Below, in pieces: positions 15,615-25,024 of a stretch of 64,000 bases of DNA. Numbering within the stretch: position 1 is the first letter of the stretch; every line of letters begins with the position of its first letter. This DNA is from Pseudomonas koreensis (lineage in GTDB: Bacteria; Pseudomonadota; Gammaproteobacteria; Pseudomonadales; Pseudomonadaceae), in contig NZ_JALJWP010000001.1 in assembly GCF_024169245.1 (NCBI RefSeq), positions 3,411,501 through 3,475,500 of the forward strand, given 5' to 3'. The notes under the pieces were generated by a model that saw nothing but the letters and a program-made list of their open reading frames with translations, was not told where the DNA came from and did no database searches. The translations under genes were made by a program, and so were the position numbers.

Positions 15615-17138
15615 ATGAAAACGCCCCATGTTTCACACCAACGGCCCGAGGACGAAAACCTCGGGGTCGGCGCGAATATGGCTTACGGCCTGCAACATGT
15701 TCTGACCATGTACGGCGGTATCGTTGCGGTGCCACTGATCATTGGCCAGGCGGCCGGTCTGTCGCCGGCGGACATTGGTCTGTTGATTGCTGCTTCATTG
15801 TTTGCGGGGGGGCTGGCGACACTGCTGCAAACCCTGGGTCTGCCGTTTTTTGGCTGTCAGCTGCCGCTGGTTCAGGGCGTGTCGTTCTCCGGCGTGGCGA
15901 CCATGGTCGCGATTGTCAGCAGCGGCGGGGAGGGCGGTTTCCAATCGGTGCTGGGCGCGGTGATTGCCGCCTCGTTGATCGGCTTGCTGATCACGCCTGT
16001 GTTCTCACGCATCACCAAGTTCTTCCCGCCGCTGGTCACCGGCATCGTGATCACCACCATCGGCCTGACGCTGATGCCCGTTGCCGCACGCTGGGCGATG
16101 GGCGGCAACAGCCACGCGCCGGACTTCGGCAGCATGCAGAACATCGGTCTGGCGGCGGTCACGCTGGTGCTGGTGTTGTTGCTGAGCAAGGTCGGCAGCT
16201 CGACTATCTCGCGGCTGTCGATTTTGCTGGCCATGGTCATCGGCACGGTGCTGGCGGTGTTCCTCGGCATGGCGGATTTCTCCAGTGTCACCACCGGCCC
16301 GATGTTCGGCTTCCCGACGCCGTTCCACTTCGGCATGCCTACCTTCCACTTCGCCGCGATTCTGTCGATGTGCATTGTGGTCATGGTGACCCTGGTGGAA
16401 ACCTCGGCGGACATCCTCGCTGTCGGTGAAATCATTGGCACCAAAGTGGATTCCAAGCGCTTGGGCAACGGCCTGCGTGCCGACATGCTGTCGAGCATGT
16501 TTGCGCCGATCTTCGGTTCGTTCACGCAAAGTGCTTTCGCGCAGAACGTCGGCCTGGTGGCGGTGACCGGGATCAAGAGCCGTTTCGTGGTCGCCACCGG
16601 CGGCGTGTTCCTGGTGGTGCTCGGGTTGCTGCCGTTCATGGGCCGGGTGATTGCCGCTGTGCCGACGTCGGTACTCGGCGGCGCGGGAATCGTGCTGTTC
16701 GGCACCGTGGCCGCGAGCGGCATCCGCACATTGTCGAAGGTCGATTACCGCAACAACGTCAACCTGATCATCGTTGCCACCTCGATCGGTTTCGGCATGA
16801 TCCCGATCGCCGCGCCGAACTTCTACGATCATTTCCCGAGCTGGTTCGCGACGATTTTCCATTCGGGCATCAGTTCGTCGGCAATCATGGCGATCCTGCT
16901 CAACCTGGCGTTCAATCACTTCACGGCTGGCAACTCGGATCAGCAGTCGGTGTTTGCCGCAGCGGAAGAGCGCACCCTGCGTTACCGCGATCTGGCCGCG
17001 CTGCGCGAAGGCGATTACTTCAGCGATGGCAAGCTGCATGATTGCGATGGCAAGGAGGTACCGGTGATCGAGCCGGATGACCACGACCATGGGCATGGCG
17101 CGCCGAAGGTGCAGGTGAAAAGCAGCGAACATGTCTGA
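15615..17138 (+). CDS. NCS2-family xanthine/uracil-type permease
   Basis: A 507-residue nucleobase:cation symporter-2 protein with about 12-14 membrane segments. It begins NLGVGANMAYGLQHVLTMYGG, the family N-terminal signature with the conserved QH, and carries a TLVETSADILAVGEI motif near the substrate site (compare XanQ/UacT). The His/Asp-rich tail (DDHDHGHGAP) is cytoplasmic. The substrate is probably xanthine or urate. The ATG at 15615 with AGGGA about 10 bases upstream is preferred; the upstream in-frame extension to 15474 lies across the palindromic operator. A strong terminator follows. Confidence 0.88.
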   Translation: MKTPHVSHQRPEDENLGVGANMAYGLQHVLTMYGGIVAVPLIIGQAAGLSPADIGLLIAASLFAGGLATLLQTLGLPFFGCQLPLVQGVSFSGVATMVAIVSSGGEGGFQSVLGAVIAASLIGLLITPVFSRITKFFPPLVTGIVITTIGLTLMPVAARWAMGGNSHAPDFGSMQNIGLAAVTLVLVLLLSKVGSSTISRLSILLAMVIGTVLAVFLGMADFSSVTTGPMFGFPTPFHFGMPTFHFAAILSMCIVVMVTLVETSADILAVGEIIGTKVDSKRLGNGLRADMLSSMFAPIFGSFTQSAFAQNVGLVAVTGIKSRFVVATGGVFLVVLGLLPFMGRVIAAVPTSVLGGAGIVLFGTVAASGIRTLSKVDYRNNVNLIIVATSIGFGMIPIAAPNFYDHFPSWFATIFHSGISSSAIMAILLNLAFNHFTAGNSDQQSVFAAAEERTLRYRDLAALREGDYFSDGKLHDCDGKEVPVIEPDDHDHGHGAPKVQVKSSEHV

Positions 17139-17157
17139 CCGCTGCTGAATACAGAAG

Positions 17158-17188
17158 GGCCGATCTGGTTGTACAGATCGGCCTTTTC
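17158..17188 (+). terminator. Rho-independent terminator after the permease gene
   Basis: A perfect 10-base stem GGCCGATCTG/CAGATCGGCC with a 6-base loop, followed by TTTT. Confidence 0.9.
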
Positions 17189-17196
17189 GTTTGCAG

Positions 17197-17285
17197 ATTA
17201 AAAGATCGCAACCTTCGGCAGCTCCTGCATCGGGATCAGCGTTTCCCTGTTGGAGCCGCCGAAGGCTGCGATCTTTTGATCTTTT
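17197..17285. repeat. Type 3 REP inverted pair
   Basis: AAAAGATCGCAACCTTCGGC on the left pairs with GCCGAAGGCTGCGATCTTTT on the right, around a 35-base loop. Confidence 0.8.
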
Positions 17286-17296
17286 CAGGCGCCCAC

Positions 17297-17332
17297 AAAA
17301 AAGCCCCTGAACCTTGCGATTCAGGGGCTTTG
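17297..17332 (-). terminator. Terminator downstream of tRNA-Asn
   Basis: On the minus strand, AGCCCCTGAA/TTCAGGGGCT forms a 10-base stem followed by a run of six T. It lies just past the 3' end of the tRNA gene. Confidence 0.85.
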
Positions 17333-17337
17333 CTATT

Positions 17338-17413
<76 letters not shown>

Positions 17414-17423
17414 ATTGGTGCGT

Positions 17424-17451
17424 ATGTTACTGATTCAAAAAGAGAAGTCAA
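17424..17451 (-). promoter_or_regulatory. Sigma-70 promoter of tRNA-Asn
   Basis: On the minus strand TTGACT (17446-17451), 16 bases, TAACAT (17424-17429), ending 10 bases before the tRNA 5' end. Confidence 0.7.
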
Positions 17452-17633
17452 GCGCCGCCTGGCAACTTTTGCGATTCGTCGGGACGGACGGCATTTTGTC
17501 AGCGATTGGCGGTTACCAGAATGGCCTCAGGGGTCTACCATGGCAGCCCGGAAGTGGTCACACGCGCTGCCGGCCATTCGCCGCAAAGGTACGCGCCAAT
17601 GATTCAAATCACTCGCAACACCGAGGTGCTCGC

Positions 17634-17864
17634 ATGAGCACCGCCCAGATCAGCCTGCCCAAAGGCGTCGGCCCGCACGCCGAGAAACTCTTCGATGCAA
17701 TCACCGGCGCCAGCACCGCCGAAGAATTGAACCGTGCGGGCGGCAAGGCCGAAGGTTTTGTCCTCGGTCTCGAGAGCAGCAAGGCCATCAAGAGCCAGAT
17801 CGCCGAATCGCTGTATGTGATTTACGACGACGCCGCCACTCAGCGCTCCGCCGAACTGGCTTAA
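17634..17864 (+). CDS. Conserved small hypothetical protein
   Basis: A 76-residue protein (MSTAQISLPKGVGPHAEKLF...) with no signal peptide or membrane segment, mostly helical and mildly acidic. GAGGTG lies 5 bases before the ATG at 17634. The upstream in-frame extension to 17415 is low-complexity shadow sequence and is rejected. Its stop overlaps by 4 bases the stop of the convergent gene at 17861. I do not recognise a family with a known function. Confidence 0.65.
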   Translation: MSTAQISLPKGVGPHAEKLFDAITGASTAEELNRAGGKAEGFVLGLESSKAIKSQIAESLYVIYDDAATQRSAELA

Positions 17865-18061
17865 CTGCCGAAGGTGATCGTGCCGAGCATCAGCTTGGCA
17901 TAGGCCGCCGTCGCCGCCAGTTGCACCAGCCACAGGGCCAGGCCACCGAGGAATACCCCGGTGGCGACTTGCAGCACCAGGCTCTTTTCACGCTTGGCCG
18001 GAGCGCGCGGGATGAAATCATCCAGATCGTCACGGTCGGCGCGCAGGTTGTCGTTTTTCAT
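17861..18061 (-). CDS. Small single-pass membrane protein, hypothetical
   Basis: A 66-residue protein with a charged N-terminus (DDLDDFIPRAPAKREKS) and one long hydrophobic segment (about residues 28-55, VLQVATGVFLGGLALWLVQL). It is probably anchored in the inner membrane. The ATG at 18061 is preferred over an in-frame ATG at 18076; a purine-rich GAAGAGAA precedes it. Convergent and overlapping by 4 bases with the 17634 gene. Function unknown. Confidence 0.65.
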   Translation of the reverse strand: MKNDNLRADRDDLDDFIPRAPAKREKSLVLQVATGVFLGGLALWLVQLAATAAYAKLMLGTITFGS

Positions 18062-18099
18062 GTGGGTTCTCTTCAAAAATCTTGGGTGTACACAAAACC

Positions 18100-18210
18100 T
18101 GTAGGAGCTGCGGAACGCTGCGATCTTTTGATCTTGATCTTGATCTTGATCTTGATCTTAAAAAACAAGATCAAAAGATCGCAGCCTCGTTTCACTCGTC
18201 AGCTCCTACG
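18100..18210. repeat. Type 3 REP pair with TTGATC tandem repeat in its loop
   Basis: The outer arms (GTAGGAGCTG...CAGCTCCTAC, GATCGCAGC) form the usual inverted pair, less exact than other copies. The loop holds five perfect tandem TTGATC hexamers (18128-18157), then AAAAAACAAGATCAAAAGATC, which can pair back with them. Such a tract could vary in copy number by slippage. Confidence 0.8.
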
Positions 18211-18270
18211 AGCTCCTACGGTCTGATTTGTGTGCAGTCTAGAGGTTGCAAGGCGTTCCCAGAGACAAAT

Positions 18271-18306
18271 AAAAACGGGAAGCCGTTCAAGGCTTCCCGT
18301 TTTTTG
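18271..18306 (-). terminator. Terminator after the aminotransferase gene (bidirectional)
   Basis: AAAACGGGAAGCC/GGCTTCCCGTTTT forms a 13-base stem with a 6-base loop; A and T runs on both sides allow function in both directions. It lies 16 bases past the stop of the minus-strand gene. Confidence 0.9.
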
Positions 18307-18321
18307 ATCACGCCGCGAAAA

Positions 18322-19518
18322 TCAGATGACCTGAACGATCGCGTCTGTCACAGCCTTGATGTTGCTCTGGTTCAGGGCAGCCACGCAGATGCGACCGGTG
18401 TCCAAGGCGTAGATGCCGAACTCGTTGCGCAGGCGATGCACCTGTTCGGTGGTCAGGCCGGAGTAGGAGAACATGCCGCGCTGACGGCCGACGAAGCTGA
18501 AGTCGCGGCCCGGGGCTTTTTCTGCCAGCAAGGCAACCATCTGCTCGCGCATGCCGCGAATGCGCAGACGCATCTCGGCCAGCTCGGCTTCCCACTGTGC
18601 GCGCAGTTCCGGGCTGTTCAGCACGGCAGCAACAATGCTGGCGCCGTGGGTTGGCGGGTTGGAGTAGTTGGTGCGGATCACGCGTTTGACCTGCGACAGC
18701 ACGCGCGCGTTTTCTTCTTTCGATTCGCTGATGATCGACAGTGCGCCAACGCGTTCGCCGTACAGCGAGAACGATTTGGAGAACGAGCTCGAGACGAAGA
18801 AGGTCAGACCGGATTCAGCGAACAGGCGCACAGCGGCGGCGTCTTCATTGATGCCGTCGCCGAAGCCTTGGTAAGCCATATCGAGGAACGGCACGTGCCC
18901 CTTGGCCTTGACCACTTCCAGCACGTTGTTCCAGTCCGCCGGGGTCAGGTCGACGCCAGTCGGGTTGTGGCAGCAGGCGTGCAGGACGACGATCGAGCCG
19001 TTCGGCAGGGCGTTGAGGTCGTCGAGCATGCCGGCACGGTTCACGTCGTGGGTGGCAGCGTCGTAGTAACGGTAGTTCTGCACCGGGAAACCCGCGGTTT
19101 CGAACAGCGCGCGGTGGTTTTCCCAGCTTGGATCGCTGATCGCCACGGCAGCGTTCGGCAGCAGTTGCTTGAGGAAGTCGGCACCGATTTTCAGTGCGCC
19201 GGTGCCGCCGACGGCCTGAGTGGTGATGACGCGACCGGCGCTGATCAGCGGCGAGTCGTTGCCAAACAGCAGCTTCTGCACAGCCTGATCGTAGGCAGCG
19301 ATGCCGTCGATCGGCAGGTAACCGCGCGAAGCGTGTTGAGCGACGCGAATCGTCTCGGCTTCGATCACCGCGCGCAGCAGTGGAATTCGCCCCTCTTCGT
19401 TGCAGTAGACGCCCACGCCCAGGTTGACCTTGGTGGTCCGGGTATCGGCGTTGAATGCTTCGTTGAGGCCCAGGATTGGATCGCGGGGTGCCATTTCGAC
19501 AGCGGAGAACAGGCTCAT
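18322..19518 (-). CDS. tyrB: Aromatic/aspartate aminotransferase (class I PLP)
   Basis: A 398-residue class I aminotransferase of the AspC/TyrB subgroup (E. coli homologues 396-397). It starts MSLFSAVEMAPRDPIL, carries YLPIDG and TQAVGGTGAL, the PLP-pocket CCHNPTGVDLT, the Schiff-base lysine in SSSFSKSFSLYGERVGAL, and ends in the Arg-containing GRICVAALN. It transfers amino groups between 2-oxoglutarate/glutamate and aspartate, tyrosine or phenylalanine keto acids. It is divergent from uvrB, an arrangement shared with P. aeruginosa PA3139-PA3138. The choice between aspartate and aromatic preference cannot be made from sequence; tyrB is the customary name in this genus. Confidence 0.85.
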   Translation of the reverse strand: MSLFSAVEMAPRDPILGLNEAFNADTRTTKVNLGVGVYCNEEGRIPLLRAVIEAETIRVAQHASRGYLPIDGIAAYDQAVQKLLFGNDSPLISAGRVITTQAVGGTGALKIGADFLKQLLPNAAVAISDPSWENHRALFETAGFPVQNYRYYDAATHDVNRAGMLDDLNALPNGSIVVLHACCHNPTGVDLTPADWNNVLEVVKAKGHVPFLDMAYQGFGDGINEDAAAVRLFAESGLTFFVSSSFSKSFSLYGERVGALSIISESKEENARVLSQVKRVIRTNYSNPPTHGASIVAAVLNSPELRAQWEAELAEMRLRIRGMREQMVALLAEKAPGRDFSFVGRQRGMFSYSGLTTEQVHRLRNEFGIYALDTGRICVAALNQSNIKAVTDAIVQVI

Positions 19519-19855
19519 TATTACGGCGGCTCTGAATGGAGAGTGGAGGGACGTGTCGCGCTCCAGCCGAATGCACTAGAGCGGTGCACAAACGGGGAGC
19601 TAGTATAGAGGCCATCACCGCGCGATGGCGACAGGCGAATCGGCTTTTGCGGTAAGTTTTTCCGATTATTTCTTGACCGTTAGTCGATTGACTTTGTCAG
19701 AGTCTTTACCGGATGTAGGACGTTTGCCTTGAAAGCTCAGGCAATCGCCACCACATTAAGCACAATCCAGGTTTTTTCTTGCGCGACATCGGTCGTTTGC
19801 GGTCGTCCTCGTGGTGCTCCGTCTGACGCGGAACGCCGCGATTCCAGAGGTGTGT
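19519..19855. other. Divergent intergenic region between the aminotransferase and uvrB
   Basis: 337 bases with no gene. It must hold two divergent promoters. I looked for a LexA box (CTG-N10-CAG) ahead of uvrB and found none. One small hairpin (TGCAC...GTGCA, about 19573-19590) is present. Confidence 0.5.
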
Positions 19856-21871
19856 ATGTCGGAATTCCAGCTAGTCACCCGCTTCGAGCCTGCCGGCGAT
19901 CAGCCGGAAGCCATTCGCCAGTTGGTTGAGGGCATTGACGCCGGGTTGGCGCACCAGACACTGCTCGGTGTGACCGGCTCGGGCAAGACCTTCAGCATCG
20001 CCAACGTCATCTCCCAGGTACAGCGTCCGACGCTGGTGCTGGCGCCGAACAAGACCCTGGCCGCGCAGTTATATGGGGAGTTCAAGGCGTTCTTCCCGAA
20101 CAACGCGGTGGAGTATTTCGTTTCCTACTACGACTACTATCAGCCCGAAGCGTATGTGCCGTCGTCCGACACCTTCATCGAGAAGGACGCGTCGATCAAC
20201 GACCACATCGAGCAGATGCGACTCTCCGCGACCAAAGCGCTGCTGGAGCGCAAGGACGCGATCATCGTCACCACGGTGTCGTGCATCTACGGTCTGGGCA
20301 GCCCGGAAACCTATCTGAAAATGGTCTTGCACGTTGATCGCGGCGACAAGCTCGATCAGCGTGCGCTGCTGCGGCGCCTGGCGGATCTGCAATACACCCG
20401 CAACGACATGGACTTTGCCCGGGCGACGTTCCGCGTGCGTGGCGACGTGATCGATATCTTCCCGGCGGAATCCGATCTGGAAGCGATCCGCATCGAGCTG
20501 TTCGATGATGAGGTCGAGAGCATTTCCGCGTTCGATCCGCTGACCGGCGAAGTCATCCGCAAGATGCCGCGCTTCACCTTTTATCCGAAGAGTCACTACG
20601 TGACACCTCGTGAAACCCTGCTCGACGCCATCGAAGGCATCAAGGTCGAACTGCAGGAGCGTCTCGAATACCTGCGCAGCAACAACAAACTGGTAGAGGC
20701 CCAGCGTCTGGAGCAGCGCACCCGTTTCGACCTCGAGATGATCCTCGAACTGGGTTACTGCAACGGCATCGAGAACTACTCGCGCTACCTGTCCGGGCGG
20801 CCATCCGGCGCGGCGCCACCCACGCTTTACGACTACTTGCCCGCCGACGCGCTGTTGGTAATCGACGAATCTCACGTCAGCGTGCCGCAGGTTGGCGCGA
20901 TGTATAAGGGCGACCGTTCGCGCAAGGAAACTCTGGTCGAGTACGGTTTCCGCTTGCCATCGGCGCTGGACAACCGGCCAATGCGTTTCGACGAATGGGA
21001 AGGGGTCAGCCCGCAAACCATTTTCGTTTCCGCAACCCCCGGCAACTACGAAGCCGAGCACGCCGGGCGCGTGGTCGAGCAGGTGGTCCGGCCGACCGGT
21101 CTGGTCGACCCGCAGGTTGAAGTGCGGCCGGCGCTGACCCAGGTCGACGACTTGCTTTCGGAAATCACCAAGCGTGTGGCGATCGAAGAGCGTGTGCTGG
21201 TCACCACACTGACCAAGCGCATGGCCGAAGACCTCACCGATTACCTCGCCGACCATGGCGTGCGCGTGCGTTACCTGCACTCGGACATCGACACTGTCGA
21301 ACGCGTCGAGATCATCCGCGATCTGCGCCTCGGCGTGTTCGATGTACTGGTCGGGATCAACCTGCTGCGTGAAGGTCTCGACATGCCGGAAGTGTCGCTG
21401 GTGGCGATTCTCGATGCCGACAAGGAAGGCTTCCTGCGTTCCGAGCGCTCGCTGATCCAGACCATCGGCCGCGCGGCGCGTAACCTCAATGGCCGAGCGA
21501 TTCTCTACGCTGATCGCATGACCGGTTCGATGGAGCGGGCGATAGGTGAGACCGAGCGCCGTCGCGAGAAGCAGATCGCCTTCAACCTGGAAAACGGCAT
21601 TACTCCGAAAGGCGTGTTCAAGGACGTCGCCGACATCATGGAAGGCGCCACGGTACCGGGCTCGCGCAGCAAGAAGCGCAAAGGCATGGCCAAGGCCGCC
21701 GAAGAGAACGCCAAGTACGAAGCCGAACTGCGCTCGCCCAGCGAAATCACCAAACGCATCCGCGCACTGGAAGAGAAGATGTATCAGCTGGCGCGGGATC
21801 TGGAGTTCGAAGCGGCGGCGCAGATGCGCGACGAGATTGCCAAACTGCGCGAACGATTGCTGACCGTTTGA
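19856..21871 (+). CDS. uvrB: Excinuclease ABC subunit B
   Basis: A 671-residue UvrB helicase-like protein that loads with UvrA at DNA lesions and recruits UvrC for nucleotide-excision repair. Walker A GVTGSGKT is at about residues 38-45, the beta-hairpin region [12 protein letters not shown] follows, then the DEXH-like IDESH, helicase motif VI (QTIGRAARN) and the C-terminal UVR domain (about 630-668) that contacts UvrC. AGAGG precedes the ATG at 19856, and the protein then starts [17 protein letters not shown] as in other UvrB proteins. Cytoplasmic. Confidence 0.97.
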   Translation: MSEFQLVTRFEPAGDQPEAIRQLVEGIDAGLAHQTLLGVTGSGKTFSIANVISQVQRPTLVLAPNKTLAAQLYGEFKAFFPNNAVEYFVSYYDYYQPEAYVPSSDTFIEKDASINDHIEQMRLSATKALLERKDAIIVTTVSCIYGLGSPETYLKMVLHVDRGDKLDQRALLRRLADLQYTRNDMDFARATFRVRGDVIDIFPAESDLEAIRIELFDDEVESISAFDPLTGEVIRKMPRFTFYPKSHYVTPRETLLDAIEGIKVELQERLEYLRSNNKLVEAQRLEQRTRFDLEMILELGYCNGIENYSRYLSGRPSGAAPPTLYDYLPADALLVIDESHVSVPQVGAMYKGDRSRKETLVEYGFRLPSALDNRPMRFDEWEGVSPQTIFVSATPGNYEAEHAGRVVEQVVRPTGLVDPQVEVRPALTQVDDLLSEITKRVAIEERVLVTTLTKRMAEDLTDYLADHGVRVRYLHSDIDTVERVEIIRDLRLGVFDVLVGINLLREGLDMPEVSLVAILDADKEGFLRSERSLIQTIGRAARNLNGRAILYADRMTGSMERAIGETERRREKQIAFNLENGITPKGVFKDVADIMEGATVPGSRSKKRKGMAKAAEENAKYEAELRSPSEITKRIRALEEKMYQLARDLEFEAAAQMRDEIAKLRERLLTV

Positions 21872-21893
21872 TCATCGTCGCCTGACCGGCCGC

Positions 21894-21958
21894 TTCGCGA
21901 GCAAGCTCGCTCCCACAGAGGAATTGCCTATCCCTGTGGGAGCGAGCCTGCTCGCGAA
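21894..21958. repeat. REPIN (type 2)
   Basis: An inverted pair of the TTCGCGAGCAAGCTCGCTCC element and its complement with an 17-base loop, in the uvrB-gltX spacer. Confidence 0.85.
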
Positions 21959-22086
21959 TGGCCTTCACACAATCGGAAGGCCTTGGGGCATGTGGCTTAA
22001 ATACCCTGCCCGCTGGAGCGGGGCCGGTGTCGCCTGTTACCATTCGCCGCTTGATTGTTCTGCTCTTCATTTTTTCGAGACATGCC

Positions 22087-23568
22087 ATGACCACCGTCCG
22101 CACTCGCATCGCGCCATCGCCTACCGGGGACCCCCACGTAGGTACCGCTTACATCGCATTGTTCAACTACTGCTTTGCCAAGCAGCACGGCGGTGAATTC
22201 ATCCTGCGCATCGAAGACACCGATCAGTTGCGCTCGACCCGCGAGTCCGAACAGCAGATCTTCGACGCCCTGCGCTGGCTCGGTATCGACTGGAGCGAAG
22301 GCCCGGATGTCGGCGGTCCGCACGGCCCATACCGACAGAGCGAGCGCGGCGATATTTATCAGAAGTACTGCCAGCAACTGGTCGACATGGGCCATGCCTT
22401 CCCGTGCTTCTGCACCGCTGAAGAACTCGATCAGATGCGCGCCGAGCAAATGGCTCGCGGCGAAACCCCGCGTTACGACGGCCGCGCACTGCTGCTGTCG
22501 AAAGAAGAAGTCGCGGCGCGCCTGGCCGCTGGCGAACCGCACGTGATCCGCATGAAAGTGCCGAGCGAAGGCGTCTGCGTGGTGCCGGACATGCTCCGTG
22601 GCGACGTCGAGATCCCGTGGGATCGTATGGACATGCAGGTGCTGATGAAGACCGATGGCCTGCCGACGTACTTCCTCGCCAACGTCGTCGATGACCATCT
22701 GATGGGCATCACCCACGTGCTGCGTGGCGAAGAGTGGCTGCCATCGGCACCGAAACTGATTTTGCTGTACGAATACTTCGGCTGGGAACAACCAGAGCTG
22801 TGCTACATGCCGCTGCTGCGCAACCCGGACAAGAGCAAGCTGTCCAAGCGCAAGAACCCGACCTCGGTGACGTTCTACGAGCGCATGGGCTTCATGCCGG
22901 AAGCGATGCTCAACTACCTCGGGCGCATGGGTTGGTCGATGCCGGACGAGCGCGAGAAGTTCTCGCTGCAGGAAATGGTCGACAACTTCGACCTCAAGCG
23001 CGTTTCCCTCGGCGGGCCGATCTTCGATATCGAGAAGCTGTCGTGGCTCAACGGCCAGTGGCTGCGCGATCTGCCGGTGGAAGAGTTTGCCGCCCGCGTG
23101 CAGAAGTGGGCGTTCAACTCTGAATACATGATGAAAATCGCGCCGCACGTGCAGGGCCGGGTTGAAACGTTCAGCCAGGTCGCACCGCTGGCGGGATTCT
23201 TCTTTGCCGGCGGCGTTAACCCGGATGCCAAGCTGTTTGAATCGAAAAAGCTCTCCGGTGATCAGGTTCGCCAGTTGATGCAACTGATCCTGTGGAAGCT
23301 GGAAAGCCTGCGTCAGTGGGAGAAGGACAGCATCACCGCGACGATTCAGGCGGTGGTCGAATCCCTGGAGTTGAAACTGCGCGACGCGATGCCGCTGATG
23401 TTTGCCGCGATCACCGGGCACGCGAGTTCGGTGTCGGTGCTCGATGCGATGGAAATCCTCGGGCCTGACCTGACCCGTTTCCGCTTGCGCCAGGCGATTG
23501 ACCTGCTGGGCGGCGTGTCGAAGAAAGAAAACAAGGAGTGGGAAAAGCTCTTGGGCGCCATCGCCTGA
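22087..23568 (+). CDS. gltX: Glutamyl-tRNA synthetase
   Basis: A 493-residue class I synthetase charging tRNA-Glu. The HIGH-type motif is [11 protein letters not shown] (residues 10-20) and the KMSKS-type motif is KSKLSKRK (about 250-257). The C-terminal anticodon-binding domain spans about 330-490. It starts [14 protein letters not shown] as expected; the ribosome binding site is weak (CGAGAC). Upstream codons are shadow sequence. Ala and Glu tRNA genes lie directly downstream, including its own substrate tRNA. Confidence 0.97.
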   Translation: MTTVRTRIAPSPTGDPHVGTAYIALFNYCFAKQHGGEFILRIEDTDQLRSTRESEQQIFDALRWLGIDWSEGPDVGGPHGPYRQSERGDIYQKYCQQLVDMGHAFPCFCTAEELDQMRAEQMARGETPRYDGRALLLSKEEVAARLAAGEPHVIRMKVPSEGVCVVPDMLRGDVEIPWDRMDMQVLMKTDGLPTYFLANVVDDHLMGITHVLRGEEWLPSAPKLILLYEYFGWEQPELCYMPLLRNPDKSKLSKRKNPTSVTFYERMGFMPEAMLNYLGRMGWSMPDEREKFSLQEMVDNFDLKRVSLGGPIFDIEKLSWLNGQWLRDLPVEEFAARVQKWAFNSEYMMKIAPHVQGRVETFSQVAPLAGFFFAGGVNPDAKLFESKKLSGDQVRQLMQLILWKLESLRQWEKDSITATIQAVVESLELKLRDAMPLMFAAITGHASSVSVLDAMEILGPDLTRFRLRQAIDLLGGVSKKENKEWEKLLGAIA

Positions 23569-23583
23569 TTGCTTTTGCTTCTC

Positions 23584-23628
23584 TGCAGGACTGCCGAAGG
23601 CTGCGATCTTTTGATCCTGCCTTCGGCG
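23584..23628. repeat. Type 3 REP half-element with short hairpin
   Basis: GCCGAAGGC (23593-23601) pairs with GCCTTCGGC (23619-23627) around a TGCGATCTTTTGATC loop. It directly follows gltX and may act as a transcript end, though no T-run follows. Confidence 0.6.
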
Positions 23629-23706
23629 TTTCTCCCGAATTTACGGGGGAGGGCGGTAAGTGATTGTTATCCCGACAAAAAATTTTGAAATTTTTCAAAA
23701 ATAAGT

Positions 23707-23735
23707 TTGACAGGCTTTCGATACGCCCTTAAGAT
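23707..23735 (+). promoter_or_regulatory. Strong promoter of the Ala-Glu tRNA cluster
   Basis: TTGACA (23707-23712), 17 bases, TAAGAT (23730-23735), then a GC-rich discriminator (tcgccccg). An A/T-rich UP-like stretch (about 23678-23706) precedes it. The layout is typical of stringently controlled stable-RNA promoters. Confidence 0.75.
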
Positions 23736-23756
23736 TCGCCCCGTCCTCAGCGATGA

Positions 23757-23832
<76 letters not shown>

Positions 23833-23911
23833 ATTTACACTTCAAGGTCTGGCCACACCGGCCTTGAAGCGATCAACACTCAGCGTTGATCAGTTGTATA
23901 GAAGGGTTTGC

Positions 23912-23987
23912 GTCCCCTTCGTCTAGTGGCCTAGGACACCGCCCTTTCACGGCGGTAACAGGGGTTCGAGTCCCCTAGGGGACGCCA
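23912..23987 (+). tRNA. tRNA-Glu (anticodon TTC), copy 1
   Basis: A 76-base cloverleaf with acceptor GTCCCCT/AGGGGAC, anticodon loop CTTTCAC, encoded CCA. Identical to copy 2. Confidence 0.96.
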
Positions 23988-24040
23988 GTTTTACAGAAGT
24001 GATGTTGCAAGAGATCACTCCGCCGCGAGGCGAAAAATCC

Positions 24041-24116
24041 GGGGCTATAGCTCAGCTGGGAGAGCGCCTGCATGGCATGCAGGAGGTCAGCGGTTCGATC
24101 CCGCTTAGCTCCACCA
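24041..24116 (+). tRNA. tRNA-Ala (anticodon GGC), copy 2
   Basis: A 76-base cloverleaf. It differs from copy 1 by paired changes in the anticodon stem (one U-A to C-G pair) and the T stem (GACGG/CCGTC versus AGCGG/CCGCT), so both fold equally well. Confidence 0.96.
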
Positions 24117-24196
24117 ATTTTACAGTTCAAGGTCTGGCCACACCGGCCTTGAATCGATCAGCTCTCAGCACTGATCAGTTGTATAGAAGGGTTTGT

Positions 24197-24272
24197 GTCC
24201 CCTTCGTCTAGTGGCCTAGGACACCGCCCTTTCACGGCGGTAACAGGGGTTCGAGTCCCCTAGGGGACGCCA
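24197..24272 (+). tRNA. tRNA-Glu (anticodon TTC), copy 2
   Basis: Identical to copy 1 over 76 bases. The 79-80-base Ala-Glu spacers of the two units are also closely similar, showing tandem duplication. Confidence 0.96.
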
Positions 24273-24298
24273 CGATTACCCGCTCTGCGGGATTTTAT

Positions 24299-24330
24299 AA
24301 GGGTCATTCAATTATTGAATGGCCCTTTTG
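24299..24330 (+). terminator. Terminator of the tRNA cluster
   Basis: GGGTCATTCAA/TTGAATGGCCC stem (one G-T pair), 4-base loop, then TTTT. Confidence 0.85.
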
Positions 24331-24405
24331 TTTGTCTGGCGTTTGGCCAACCTTCCTTTTTCCTTACACTGTGCTTCAGACCAGCGGTCATATACATGAC
24401 TTGCG

Positions 24406-24430
24406 GAATATTATTATGCGAATAATATTC
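24406..24430. promoter_or_regulatory. Inverted-repeat operator before the TetR gene
   Basis: GAATATTATT-ATGCG-AATAATATTC, a perfect 10-base inverted repeat with a 5-base spacer, 25 bases before the TetR ATG. This is the expected form of a TetR-family autoregulatory site. Confidence 0.65.
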
Positions 24431-24454
24431 TAGTCGTAATATTCGGAGGCAACG

Positions 24455-24994
24455 ATGAACGATAAAAAAGCTCAAACCCGCGAACGCATCCTCAAGGCTG
24501 CCAGCGCCGCACTGATCCAGCGTGGCCCGGCCGACCCGAGCGTGGGCGAAGTGATGGGCGCAGCCGGCCTGACGGTTGGCGGCTTCTACGCGCACTTCGA
24601 AAGCAAGGACGCGATGATGCTCGAAGCGTTCAAGCAACTGCTGGGCCGGCGTCGCGATCTGATCGCCGACATGGATGCCGATCTGACCGGCGAAGAACGT
24701 CGCGCCTTGGTGGCTGCGTTCTACCTGTCGCGCAAGCATCGTGACTCCAGCGAAGCGGCGTGCCCGATCCCAGCCTCGATTGGTGAGCTGGGACGTTTGC
24801 CGGAGTCGTTCCGCATCGCTCTGAACGAGCATCTGGAGCTAATGGTCGCGCAACTGGCGGCCAGCCCTGAAGACACCGACAAGGCTCTGGCTGATGTCGC
24901 GCTGATGGTAGGTGGTCTGGCCCTCGCCAGGGCGCTGGGTCCGGGAGAGTTATCCGATCGATTGCTGCGCGCTGCCAAGTCGGCGGTGCGTTGA
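24455..24994 (+). CDS. TetR-family transcriptional regulator
   Basis: A 179-residue repressor. The N-terminal helix-turn-helix (residues 8-52, RERILKAASAALIQRG...GLTVGGFYAHFESKDAM) is the TetR signature, and the C-terminal ligand domain contains SEAACPIPASIGEL, seen in the TetR_C_13-like group. GGAGG precedes the ATG. A strong palindrome lies immediately upstream, and the gene is followed after 30 bases by an alpha/beta hydrolase, so it probably represses itself and that gene. Ligand unknown. Confidence 0.87.
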   Translation: MNDKKAQTRERILKAASAALIQRGPADPSVGEVMGAAGLTVGGFYAHFESKDAMMLEAFKQLLGRRRDLIADMDADLTGEERRALVAAFYLSRKHRDSSEAACPIPASIGELGRLPESFRIALNEHLELMVAQLAASPEDTDKALADVALMVGGLALARALGPGELSDRLLRAAKSAVR

Positions 24995-25024
24995 CCTGAA
25001 GGCAATAAGCCTGAGGAGAGTGCG

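Noticed and set aside
18100..18210. Possible CRISPR-like array because of regular repeats
   Set aside because: Hexamer tandem repeats without spacers inside a REP palindrome; no cas genes in the window.
18082..19608. 508-codon plus-strand frame over the aminotransferase gene
   Set aside because: Antisense to a gene with an intact PLP lysine motif and normal length; no protein family pattern.
19519..19855. LexA box upstream of uvrB
   Set aside because: No CTG-N10-CAG sequence found in the intergenic region, so SOS control is not supported here.
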